From Pyrenochaeta sp. MPI-SDFR-AT-0127 (taxonomy: Eukaryota; Ascomycota; Dothideomycetes; Pleosporales; Cucurbitariaceae), in contig JAGTJM010000009.1 in the NCBI GenBank assembly GCA_020747015.1, positions 372,001 through 436,000 on the forward strand: DNA of 64,000 bases, in the 5' to 3' direction. Shown here in pieces: positions 11,101 through 21,556 of this stretch; position 1 is the stretch's first letter, and the number at the start of each line of letters is the position of its first letter. The translations under genes were made by a program, and so were the position numbers. Below the pieces are notes generated by a model. The model saw only the letters and a program-made list of their open reading frames with translations, did not search any database and was not told the DNA's origin.

Positions 11101-11534
11101 AAGTCCCAGCCGCAAGCCGTATAATGCTGAATGCCGGGGAAGACGCTATGCACGCGAACATGGGAAGGGGTGCGGAGAAGGAAGCCAACAGTAATCCCGA
11201 CGTGGGGGATGCATGCGCAGTGATGTAGTTGGCTTGGAGGAATTTGGTCTTTTGGAGTCAATTGTTTCCTACTTCTCCTTTTCAATCTGACGATTAACGA
11301 CATTGGCTTAAAGAATAAACGTTGCTGAGCACACACAAGAAATGAAGCATACGATCACGAGGAGATGGACAACGAAATGACAACATAGGAGGGAATCCGG
11401 AGGAATTACCATTATCGAAGCATATATATATATTAACATTTACAAGAAAGTTAGGAATTTTACATCGTCTTTAGTGTAGTAATACAACGACATCCTCGCC
11501 CACAAACAGATCGCTCGAGTGATCATCTTTTCAC
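11101..11534. other. Intergenic region between 95-aa frame and But2 gene
   Basis: About 430 bases, A/T rich around 11420-11470 with a TATATATAT run. It lies at the 3' ends of two converging genes and nothing else is seen. Confidence 0.4.
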
Positions 11535-12466
11535 CTAAGTTACCAACACAAACAAACCCAGTGGAGGACTCGTCATCTGGAGCCAATCCATGCTCAAGCC
11601 ATTCAGCGAATCGACTTGATATCCAACCCTCTGTCCAGCCTCGCAGGGTGCGCTAGCAACATTGTATTGGTGGCCAGGCTGAATAGAAGCCACACTACCA
11701 ACGACGTTCAAGCTACTGATGCCTACAGTACTGACTTTTGCAGGAACTTGATTGCCGAGATGCGATACGCTTATTCCACCAGGAGCTCGGATCTTGAAGG
11801 GGGCAAGATCTACATACTCGAATGGCGGTGGCAAGTGGAAGGTGAGACTGCATGTCTTGCCCTGGTGGGCTGGGTGAATGTCGTAAACGAGAACTGTGGA
11901 CACGGTGGGAGATAACTGCGCGATATAGCCGTTTTCAACGACCTTGTTCGGATAAGTCTTTTCGACAGGATAGATCAGGTGTGGCGTCTCAAATGGTTCA
12001 GGAAGACCGCGAGTTGTGAGTGAGGCTGGCAGATCTTCGAAGGACAGACCAGATGACAAAAGTATCGATGGTGAAGGTACAAGTGTTGGTGTTGGGTGGT
12101 CAAACGTGATCACAGGAGCAGTGATGACTGTGGGCTGGATTGTCGGATGTGTAGAACTTAATTGCGCTAATCAATGTCAGAAAAATGCTCGTGGATATGG
12201 TTCTTCTTCAATTCAGCTTCCTTACGAAACGTCCCGCTGCTTATCGGTACTCCATTACTGCTGCTACTTGACCTCCGAGAAACAATTGAAGATGACTTTG
12301 CATGTCCATTAGCCCGTGCAATCCAACCGTGAGACCCTAAGGTCCTGGCTGGTAAGTGTACGGGCGAATGTCTAGGTACTGTGCAAGGACAATCACAATG
12401 TGACTGAGCGACAGGCAGAAAGTAGAAGAGTACAGAGGCGGCAAGCGAGAGGTTGTACAAAAGCAT
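11535..12466 (-). CDS. Secreted But2-domain protein
   Basis: Two exons on the minus strand, 12466-12226 and 12166-11535, separated by a GTAAGG...TTAG intron, give 290 residues. Residues 1-22 are a clear signal peptide ending in Val-Ala-Gln-Ser. A Ser/Thr/Pro-rich linker follows, then from about residue 165 a beta-rich domain with Gly-Lys-Thr-Cys-Ser-Leu-Thr-Phe-His-Leu-Pro and a late Cys-Glu-Ala-Gly-Gln, the pattern of the fungal But2 C-terminal domain (named after a ubiquitin-like Uba3-binding protein but widespread in secreted fungal proteins of unknown role). Only 45 bases separate its ATG from the stop of the upstream GH17 gene, so a fused transcript is possible (see findings). Function of the secreted members is unknown. 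Confidence 0.75.
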
Positions 12467-12511
12467 GACGAGGAGTGGCGATAGAGTAGACGAAAGGAAT
12501 AGTGTAAGGAA

Positions 12512-13486
12512 CTAGCTTACCGGCTTGGCGCTGGCAGGGCAGGACAAGTCAAACAATGGCTGTACAGACAGGAGGTCGCCTGCGGGCTTGATACCGAAGG
12601 ATGGAACCGGGTTGCCGTACTGAACATCCTGCAGAATGTAGTAGTACAGGTTGACATTGTCCTTGACGAGCTGGCAGGTAACGTCTTCCCAGAAAATGCG
12701 GGCATTATCCGCACTGGGCTCGGCCTGGTTCAATGTCTGCCCAGTAACGGGCCAACCGGTCTCAGTTACCCAGACGGGCTTGCCCTGAGCGGCACCAACA
12801 GTGGCATAGTAGGCGTCGAAGAAGAGCTGGCTGGCGCTGCCGATGCTGTTTGCCATGGTTGTCTGGAAGTACGGGTACGCATCCATACCAATGAAGTCAA
12901 GGGCTTCAATAACAGGATTGTTGGTCGCATTGACGTAGACCGTCCAGGTGTCAACATGGCCAATGGGTTTGCCTTCGAGAGAAGTGCCGCGAATGGCATC
13001 ACGGGTCTGTTGAATATAGCGAACCAACTCGCTCGGCTGGGCACCTGGGCCAGCGTTGTTGGAGATACCGGTAGGAGTAACGCGGTACAAATCTTCGCTG
13101 CCGACCGAAATACCAACTACTAAGTCGGTGAAGGCAGTGCCATACTGTTGAACTGCAGCTTTGAGAGCGGCAATCTCATTATCAAATACCTGCTGACCGG
13201 CCGAGGCCCACATTCCGAGGAGAAGAGTAGTCTTGGTGTTGATGGCGGCCTGGATGGCTTCGATAATAGTGTTCTGTGTACCATGCTGAATCATGGTGTA
13301 TATACGAGCGCTGGTCCATCCATCGGTGCCTGGAAGTTGCTTTGCGGCATTGAATTCGTATTCAAAGTCGACTAGTGTCTTCGCTTGATTGTTGTTGAAC
13401 TGAGCGCCATAGTTGAAGCCTTTGATGGCAGCGTTGGCCGTGGACAAAAGGCCCGTTGCAGCCAGGAAGGTAGAAGAAACACGCAT
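12512..13486 (-). CDS. GH17 family glucan endo-1,3-beta-glucosidase
   Basis: The frame from the ATG at 13486 gives 324 residues; that start begins a signal peptide (residues 1-19, cut after Ala-Asn-Ala). GH17 hallmarks are the N-terminal Gly-Phe-Asn-Tyr-Gly, Val-Gly-Ile-Ser-Val-Gly-Ser-Glu131 (acid/base) and Val-Trp-Val-Thr-Glu242-Thr-Gly-Trp-Pro (nucleophile), about 110 residues apart as expected. It would cleave cell-wall beta-1,3-glucan and is related to Scw4/Scw11/EglC-type wall enzymes. The domain ends at Leu-Ser-Cys-Pro-Ala-Ser. The last codons read GTA-AGC-TAG, a perfect 5' splice donor (GTAAGC) followed at once by the stop, so the true C-terminus may be formed by splicing to a downstream exon; many relatives carry a Ser/Thr-rich or GPI-anchored tail that is missing here. 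Confidence 0.88.
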   Translation of the reverse strand: MRVSSTFLAATGLLSTANAAIKGFNYGAQFNNNQAKTLVDFEYEFNAAKQLPGTDGWTSARIYTMIQHGTQNTIIEAIQAAINTKTTLLLGMWASAGQQVFDNEIAALKAAVQQYGTAFTDLVVGISVGSEDLYRVTPTGISNNAGPGAQPSELVRYIQQTRDAIRGTSLEGKPIGHVDTWTVYVNATNNPVIEALDFIGMDAYPYFQTTMANSIGSASQLFFDAYYATVGAAQGKPVWVTETGWPVTGQTLNQAEPSADNARIFWEDVTCQLVKDNVNLYYYILQDVQYGNPVPSFGIKPAGDLLSVQPLFDLSCPASAKPVS

Positions 13487-14705
13487 AGTTGCTGAATGAC
13501 AGGAGAAGCAACGGATCAATGGCAGTGACTGTACAATTGAAAGAGTATTACAAAGGTGTATGATCAGGTTGTTGAAATGTAGGCGCAAACACTAAAGAGA
13601 GGAATGAGGACAATAAGTATTTATTGCTCGGTGACGTCTACCCCAAGTGATGGGCAAGTACGTGCATTAGCTGCAGGGGAGACAGCGAATGGATGACGAT
13701 CATGGCAAGAGCATATGCAGGGTTCGGGTCTCCCGCGAGCACCCGATCTTTCCTCTCTGGGCCAAAATATGCAGGAAAACCTGTGTAGAATACTCATCCG
13801 ACAATACTTGCAGTGCTGTGGACATGTTTAGCCAACTCAAGCCAGATCTGCTGCTGCAACACCAGACATGACTTTGGCGTCGAATCCCACAAAGCATTCT
13901 AGAAAACGTATGTGACGACAGAACAGGAAAGATTCGTTGGCCATGCTCGACTAGTCATTGGTCCATGTGGGGAAACCAATACTCAACGGCTCTGGAGGCG
14001 ACGTCAATGTCCGACTTTGGGACCGTATCTGGATAAAAATAACTTGGCTGTCGATCATGAGCCTGCATTGAACAATCCACACTGGGAGAATAGTGTTTAT
14101 CAACAGGGCCGCCTCCCAGAAACTCATAAATACCCGAGATATCGATTGGGAGAAAGACTGGCGAACCTTGCAGACTGGGATAGCGTGCTGCCTGCTTTTC
14201 CTCTTCACGTGCGCGGCTCTGTAATGGCACATGTCGCATGTGTCATCATCGAAAAGAGATCCTTCGCGTGATTTTGCTCGTGTTCTTGACAGTCGTAAGA
14301 CTAGAGCGCCGTCATTCATAGTCTGGTGATGATGGCCGGAAGCCCGTGTTGATTGGAATGATGACGTGGATAGCGCTGGTCCGAACTCAGGAGCATTTCT
14401 TCATGCGTCGGACATTGCCCCGACGTGGCAACATGACATGCATCAGCAGAGTGTACAGTCGCACAATTCACTAACAGCGGCACAGCCCACGCTTACTGTC
14501 ACGCAGGTGGTGATGGATGGCAGAAGGAATGCTCTTGTATTTTTCGAGCTTCAGCCGGTCTGCAAAACGTGACTCGCTAGGTCGTTTGGGGCTAGACTTG
14601 ATTTAGACGACTCTCAGAAATTCAAAACATTGGATTCATCTATCATCTAACAGGAGAGAGTTTTTACATTCATACATCATTAATCATCTCAAGATCGTTA
14701 TGGCA
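13487..14705. other. Intergenic region, GH17 to kelch gene
   Basis: About 1.2 kb. It holds the promoter of the GH17 gene and the 3' flank of the kelch gene. I see no supported gene in it. Confidence 0.4.
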
Positions 14706-16806
14706 TCAAACTATGTTCTCGCTACCCCTCCTCGACGAGATACGCAGCGAGTGCATCACAGTCGCGGCGCTACCTCGTCTTGAAGCAGAAGGAGTCGGCA
14801 ATTTAATGAACGGTACTCCCCATCTACCATGTTCCCCAAAATTGGTAGCCGGTAGCTCCACCGCATGCGAGGTAATATTTGCTCGATCGGCCTCGGCTCT
14901 GACTAGAGTGTCCGGAGCTTCGTACCTCCAGTCCTCTCCCTTCATCTCGTAAACTGGTTTCTCGTCTGGTGAAAGCTCGTACTTGGTTTTCTCGTGGATC
15001 TCAGCGACGCTTGAACGGGAATCTTGATCGGCGGATAGTTCTGCTCGTTTCGCATGGTTGCGACGCTTGCGGTAGAGGTAGAAGAGCCAAGAGGCACAAA
15101 TGAGGAGAACCACTACAGTGACGGTTACGCCAGCGATAATGGCAGTACGAGTGCGAGAATCCAGGCCGGACTTGGAAGTATTGTACCGAATGACTTCAAG
15201 TGTTCCGTTGAGATTCGAGTATATTCGGGTTGAGTTCATAAGTGCTCCGAATTCAGGACTTGACCACCCGCTCGCAGGAATCCTCCTAGGATCGCCGCCT
15301 TGCGGCGTACCCCCAATCTTGTCCACCACCATGTTGCTTACTTCATAATCTCCGTAAGTGGCATTGAAGACACTGCCCCATGTCATGGTTGGCATGTCTA
15401 ACACTGCTATCCCATGCAGTTCCCAATCACAGTAGTCGGTAATGTTGCGTCGAATGTTTCGGCCTCCAGTTGTGATCATCTGCCGGCCTACTGTATGGCA
15501 TGTATGTCCGTAACGTGGAGACTCCGCATAGTACATCTTTACCCAGGTGAAGGAAGGTAGTGATAGGACGTAAACATCATCATACCACGTGTTTGTCAAC
15601 GTCGGATCCCACCCACCGAACATGTAGATGTTGTGCGATGAGTTGTCTGGGGCTGACCCAATCACAGTGCAAGTGTCGATACGAGGAGGAGGAATCTCGC
15701 CAGAGGTGCTCTGCTGGTACCAGGTCCCGTTGTCCTCCGGGTTATTACGGTATGATGCAATGTCAAATACATCGACAGTATCAAATGTAAGGAGGCGACC
15801 TTTATCTTGAGACGATGGAGTCTTGAGTCCGTCATACACTCTGCCACCCAAGGCAAGCATCACTCCGCTGTTACCAATTCCGGGCACGTACTGCATAGAG
15901 CCTCCGACACGAGGTTGAGGGTCTTTCATACTGGATGTCGAAATGTTCTTTGCAGTCTGATGGACCAGGTCTATGACCATCATACCGTTGAGTAGCGTTG
16001 TAGTATCTCCATCCGTTCTTGTGTAAGGCTCAGTGCCGTTGTCTGTCTGGCCGTGCATGTAGAAGGCCAAGCCTTGATCTGGGGCCTCGGCTGAGAGTCC
16101 ATAACTTGGGGTCCTTAGCTGTCCAAGATCGAACTGATTCCAGTTTTGAGTTGCGTTGTCGAAAGAGAAAAGTGGATACTGGTTTGTGTAGACCTTGTCC
16201 GAATTGAGGAAGGACGTGTTCCCTCTGAAAGTGGTGCCGCTATATGTCCATATACTGCTAGTGTTGTATGGACCATGATACATGGCCCCGCTGGTCATCG
16301 CATGACGGACGTAATCACCGGTCCTAGGATTACTTTCGATCTCAAGGGCAATCCACGTGATATTCGTTTTCCAATCCCATGATTTTGTAAGGTCAACCTC
16401 AAGGAGGAATGGATCTGGACGTCGTCAGAGTCTATTTAACCTTCATGGAAATTCCCTCGCCAACCGGTCGAGACAACTCTTAGTTGCGAGACTAGTTCAA
16501 AAGAAAGAATCGTGAGAGGCGGCACTTACTATAGCCTAAGGAGTTGTTTGTCGACTTCACGGTAAGATTTGGCACATTGAAAGTCTGAATACCGCCGTAC
16601 AGGTAGAGAACGTCGTTCTTCACAACGGCTGCGCAAATTAGTGGTAGCTTTATCCTGAATGGCGTCCAAAACTTGCCTTGATGGTACCAGCGCGAGCAGT
16701 AATACGTGACTACGTCATAAGGTTTCCAAACAGAGGGGACTTGGGCAGTGGTGAGACCGAAAAGAGCCTGTAATGCCAGGAGGCCAGTAATCCATTGATG
16801 TGCCAT
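14706..16806 (-). CDS. Kelch-repeat single-pass membrane protein
   Basis: Three exons on the minus strand, 16806-16677, 16628-16530 and 16414-14706, encode 645 residues. A signal peptide (1-21) precedes Cys-Ser-Arg-Trp-Tyr-His-Gln and a series of kelch blades (Leu-Tyr-Leu-Tyr-Gly-Gly; Met-Leu-Ala-Leu-Gly-Gly; Ile-Tyr-Met-Phe-Gly-Gly), with many N-glycosylation sites. A membrane segment lies near 499-521 and a roughly 124-residue cytosolic tail follows, basic at first and Ser/Arg rich at the end. Fungal proteins of this layout (extracellular kelch propeller, one membrane span, tail) are cell-surface proteins of unclear role, comparable to Rax2 or cell-wall anchoring kelch proteins. Intron 1 uses a GC donor (GCAAGT...CTAAT...GCAG, 48 nt); it is in frame if retained, but splicing restores the kelch consensus Val-Val-Lys-Asn-Asp-Val-Leu-Tyr. 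Confidence 0.87.
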
Positions 16807-19059
16807 AATCTATTCGCACCAGATAGTTTCAGAGCAAACAATTCTAGAGCTCTGGGGGGCCTGCAAAACAGTGCACTGGGCTATAAAGGCCCCTCAAGAG
16901 CGGTCAGTTCGGTTTGCTTAAATGCAAACCGTAGCTAAAGAAAGGCGGGCCAACACCGCTTGCCCGTTTGCGTAGACATGCAGGCGAAGGGTCTCGAAGC
17001 TCTGTTGGACAAGCAGACCCCAATTCCGTTATCAATCGGGGCTACAGGCTTATTCGTGAGCGTGGTGCCAAAAGGTATGTTCCGTGTAAACCTGCATCCT
17101 TCTATTGCGTATGTGCAGACCAGAAGAATCCTTCGAAGCCATACCTCGAGGTGTCGCCAATCGCAGCATGACAGAGCCTTACTAGTCTTAAGCTTATACC
17201 ACTTGTATCCAGGATGATGCATGTTGCCCACGTTAGCTAAACTCTTCCTTGCTGAGTCACTCGGGTATGTCGTCTCATTCGAATGTTGCCGAGAGAAATG
17301 GCATACCATGTGGCTCAGAGTGCAGGGCCAGAGGGTCGGAAACACCGGTGTGTGAGATCTGTGGCGTTGGTCCACGAGCCGGATTTCTTGGGGTTGGGAT
17401 CGATCTGACAAGCCCTACTGGAAGGTGAAGCATCTCCCCCAGTCTTTTCGATGCTCGAGTCAGTGTAAAAGTCTTCCGGAATTTGGAATGCGGAAGCTAG
17501 CCAATTCCACCTGTAGTAACGTTAGGCTAAGTCGAGGCCTGCCTCTTCATTCTTTGTGAACACGGAATGTTCTTTGAGGTTTCGTGCACTGTTCCATAGG
17601 TTAATGATCCTTTACGAGCAGGAGGGGCCATAACCTGCGCTGAGAGCGATCACAATTCGTAATGTACTTTCTTGACGGGCGCAACAGCCTGGGCTAGCGT
17701 TCTCTTACCTTTGGGTTGACGCTAGAACTTCCCTGTCCAAAAGTAGAAAACGTTGCATCACGGCATCTAGGTTCGCTTCCATGCTCAGAATTGGGACTGG
17801 CCATATGCTTGGGTCTATAAAAAGCATCCAGAAAATTTGGTTGCATTTTAAGCTGGGAACAGCTCGAAAAACCGACGATTCTCGTGTGCGGGAGAATTCA
17901 TCCATTCAGAATAGGCCGGCTGAGCTTCCCTCACCATTCTGCAGGCTTTGACATTGCTCGTGGAAGTCTGACGAACCATCTATCGTACGCGGTGTTGGTT
18001 CGAGGTGCTTTGGTCGCTTGCCTTTCTCTTTCCAGATCTGGGCGTAAAGCGCAGACGTGCCGTATTGTTCCGATCGTGTCCAGATGGAGAATGCATGCAT
18101 GTATCGAGGGAAAGATCTTGCCGGCAATATATCGAGTCCGTGAAACAGCAATTTATATGCAATAGGTGCGATGGAAAATTCAAGCGGGCGATGCAAAACT
18201 AAAATGTGGAGTTCAGCACTCTTATGTTAAATATGCTACGGTCTCACTCCGCGGCATTCCCGTGCTTGAGAGATGTATGAGTAACCTTCAAGTGCTGGAA
18301 ATAACCCAAATCGAGCCGAGTTTCCAGATGCAGTCTGTGATAGTGCTCCAGCGTAGCTAAATCTGGGTGCTTCAGGCTTGGCTCTCTGGAAGGGACGACG
18401 TTTGCTGCATGCATTGACTTGAGAAAGCTAAATGTCTCCATGTGTCTCCGCACTTGCAGATGAATGTTGGAAATGGCCAATCGCATGCGCTTTCCACAAC
18501 TTGATTCTTATGAACAGCCTGGGTGCATAAATGGTGCGATTAGTAAGGCGACCAGACCCACGCACTTGTATCTTGAGGAGAAAAGGAATCTAATATAGAA
18601 ACTCAGTGCTCTCTCCAGCCTGCTACCAACACACATAGATGATCAATAAAGGACCTGGGAATGATTCTAAATAGCGTGGGAAGTAACTGCTGGTGGTGCT
18701 TTTGTACCTGTTGCTGTTACGATGTAGATGCACCGTGCGAAATGTAACAGATCCGTAGCTGATACATTGCAAAGTGACTGTATTTTACCAAAAATACGTG
18801 TGAAGCAAAGGGAGCTTTGGGTATACAGGAAAAGTTGACATTGAGGACCAGTTGAGATAGAGATGTGATGTCTTGGCATTGAGCTTTGGCACGGACTCGC
18901 GGCCCTCATGTTGCCTTGAAGCTGGAGCTCAAGAAACATTCAACGCCGCCAAACACACCTCTCTGTCCTACGCCTACGACGAAATATTCACCCTCAAGTC
19001 GACCTATCCCGTAAACACACCTCAGACTCTTCCAGTCCTCGCCTGCACAAGCCGCCACT
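16807..19059. other. Intergenic region between kelch gene and PUP2
   Basis: About 2.25 kb between divergent genes, holding both promoters. Open frames in it are short and not conserved-looking; the stretch 18100-18900 is moderately A/T rich. No gene is supported. Confidence 0.45.
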
Positions 19060-20077
19060 ATGGTAAGCTTCATTCGAGCCCCACTGGAGCTCTCTTTGCT
19101 AACATGAGCAGTTCATAGCACGAAGCGAATATGGTGAGTAGCGACAAAGGCCTTCTTAAAATTGAATGTATGCTAACAATGAGCCCTAGATCGTGGTATC
19201 AAGTTCGTATCCTCTCCGTCTCCCACCATCAATTCACCAACTCACAAATCCGTAGCACCTTCTCACCTGAAGGCCGCCTCTTCCAAGTCGAATACTCCCT
19301 AGAAGCTATCAAGCTCGGCTCAACGGCAATAGGCGTATGCTCCCATCATATCAAACCGTTTGCAGATGGCGACTCATAACTCCCTAGGTAGCAACCGGCG
19401 AAGGTGTGATCCTCGGCGTAGAAAAGCGCGTAACCTCCACCCTCCTCGAGACTAGCTCTGTCGAAAAGATTGTGGAGATCGACAGTCACATCGGCTGCGC
19501 CATGTCTGGCCTGCAAGCCGACGCACGAAGCATGATCGAGCACGCCCGCGTTGAGAGCCAAAACCACGCCTTCAACTACAACGAGCCGCTGCGTGTAGAG
19601 AGCTGCACACAAGCGATATGTGATTTGGCACTGAGATTTGGTGAGGGCGCGGAGGGAGAGGAGAGCATCATGAGTCGGCCGTTTGGTGTTGCGCTATTGA
19701 TTGCGGGGTTCGATGAGGATGGACCGAGTCTGTATGTCATACAACCTCCGATTGCAGAGCTAGGCATTGTGCGAGACATTGATTCTAACATTGGATTTAG
19801 GTACCACGCCGAGCCTTCCGGCACCTTCTACCGCTACGATGCCAAAGCTATCGGTTCAGGCTCAGAGGGCGCACAAGCCGAGCTCCAAAACGAATTTCAC
19901 AAGTCCCTCACCTTGCCAGAAGCTGAAGTACTCACCCTCAAGACACTAAAGCAGGTAATGGAGGAGAAGCTGGATAGCAAGAACGTGCAACTGGCGAGTG
20001 TGACCAAGGACAAGGGTTTCAGGATCTACACCGATGCAGAGATGGAAGAGGTCGTTGGAAGGCTACCAACGAATTAG
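19060..20077 (+). CDS. PUP2: 20S proteasome subunit alpha-5
   Basis: Six coding exons: 19060-19062, 19112-19133, 19190-19202, 19256-19334, 19388-19731, 19801-20077, giving 245 residues. The protein has the alpha-ring signature Phe-Ser-Pro-Glu-Gly-Arg-Leu-Phe-Gln-Val-Glu-Tyr and the alpha5-specific N-terminus Phe-x-x-Arg-Ser-Glu-Tyr-Asp-Arg-Gly. It forms part of the gate and scaffold of the 20S core and has no catalytic Thr. The gene is cut up at its 5' end: exon 1 contributes only the ATG, exon 2 is 22 nt and exon 3 is 13 nt. This is the only arrangement I find that reproduces the conserved N-terminus, and all five introns are GT-AG. Intron 5 (69 nt) is in frame if retained. It converges on the QCR10 gene, 291 bases between stops. 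Confidence 0.95.
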
Positions 20078-20368
20078 ACGGTCACAGAGGGATGTCTATG
20101 CAGAAATTCGCCACAGGTGGCAGTCCAAAGGTTCAAAGGACATCATGTAGAAGCATACTAGGCGCCTCTAGTCACGATGAATGAAGCAATGCCTGCATCC
20201 AGCATCACATGCGCATGTTTGAGGTGGAATGGCTGCACGAATCTCCAATCGCATGGACCATTGAACAGATGAAAGCTCTATTTCGCAATTGCAGCCGCTA
20301 ATATACAGCATGCCAAGCTCCTTCATATAGTACAACTCCCCCTCCCGGCATCACGCGCTGCGATGCGT

Positions 20369-21072
20369 TTAAAAAGGGTTGTCCTCTGGCGCAATTTCGT
20401 TGACATAGTAGTCGCCTAGAACTGGAATCTTCTTCATAATGTCGTCGCGGACCTTGGGTACCTCGGCGAAGAAGAAAAGGGCGAAGAAGCCGGCAACGCC
20501 TCCGAAGCCACCGGCGAGGACACCACTAGGTGTGTGTTAGCTTCCAATTGAACATGCAGAGACAGAAGGCCGAACGTACGCCTTGACGAGTGTCCGGGCA
20601 GTGATGCCGTGGTAGTTCCTCGCGATGGTATATCTAAAGCACACCCAGTTAGCCTATCCCATCTTGAGCCACATCAGAAATTCCCAGTAGCAAAGGCTTG
20701 CATCCTTCTCTTGTTTTAGATCTGTTGACGCAACGCATAGTCAAGCGACTGCCTCTGTGGCCGGTGTCCTGATCTTGCCGTTCTCATCTTTCCACCCAAC
20801 CCCATGTTCCCCACGCCCATTGTGTCTCCTCAAAGCCTCCCGGAACCCGCCAAAAAAAAGCTCAGAAATACGTACTGAGGACCGAAAGGACTCCGGTAAG
20901 CCTTATACGGGCTGCGCATGCTCTGTTCCCCGTGTTAGCCATCCATGCTCAACCCATTGTCTTTCGCTCGTTCCACTCTGGTGGTCTTCGCTCCAAGGGG
21001 GCCAATGGCTCGGGTAAAGCTTACCACAGCAGCGGGTGTCTTGCCATGGTGGGCGTGCGAGGTAGTAGACAT
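20369..21072 (-). CDS. QCR10: Cytochrome bc1 complex subunit 10
   Basis: Four exons on the minus strand, 21072-21025, 20922-20876, 20633-20580 and 20525-20369, encode 101 residues. The N-terminus is short and His/Thr/Ala rich; then comes Tyr-Lys-Ala-Tyr-Arg-Ser-Pro-Phe-Gly-Pro, a Gly/Ala/Phe-rich membrane segment (about 50-72), and a C-terminal part with Val-Pro-Lys-Val-Arg-Asp-Asp-Ile-Met-Lys-Lys-Ile-Pro and the ending Pro-Glu-Asp-Asn-Pro-Phe. Length, single membrane span, the Lys-Lys-Ile-Pro block and the Pro-Glu-Asp-x-Pro end match Qcr10 of respiratory complex III in the inner mitochondrial membrane. The gene was missed by simple frame searching because its exons are only 47-157 nt long. 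Confidence 0.85.
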
Positions 21073-21556
21073 GGTTGCGGTGTTGGGTCGTCGTGAGGTC
21101 AGAAGGTCGTGAGGAAGAGAAGTCGAAGTTGGGAGCTGGGGCAAGGCCAGGCTTGGCACCAATCACGGTAGTCGGGATTTTGCGGGCGTCAGCAGCAAAG
21201 CAAGACTTTATCAATGGCATTCTCAGTCTTTGAAGACGGCGCAATTTCTACCAAGTGCATCTATCTCGTTATGCTAATTATTGAATCCCGTTCATTGCTA
21301 GTACATCTATTCGTACTGAACTAAGTTCGTTATATACTTGAATGGCCCAGCATGCTCTGCCTCCACGATTATGTGCATGAGGTCTCGTCAGACCAATCAA
21401 CTCTTGACCACATATTGGTTATATTCACGATGGCCAGCTTCTCATGAACGTACTCTGAACTCCACAGCTTGACAGAGAGACAATCAACGAAGCCTGTAAG
21501 GTTCAAAGTGATACGTAGGACTGGCTTTCGAAAAGGTCACTCGTTTCAAGGACCTC
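21073..21556. other. Intergenic region, QCR10 to MFS transporter
   Basis: About 480 bases containing the QCR10 promoter and the 3' flank of the MFS gene. Nothing else is seen. Confidence 0.45.

Noticed and set aside
10617..11228. 203-residue plus-strand frame with a run of Phe
   Set aside because: It starts at a non-ATG codon, reads the CTT microsatellite as poly-Phe and has arbitrary composition; the overlapping 95-residue frame is more plausible.
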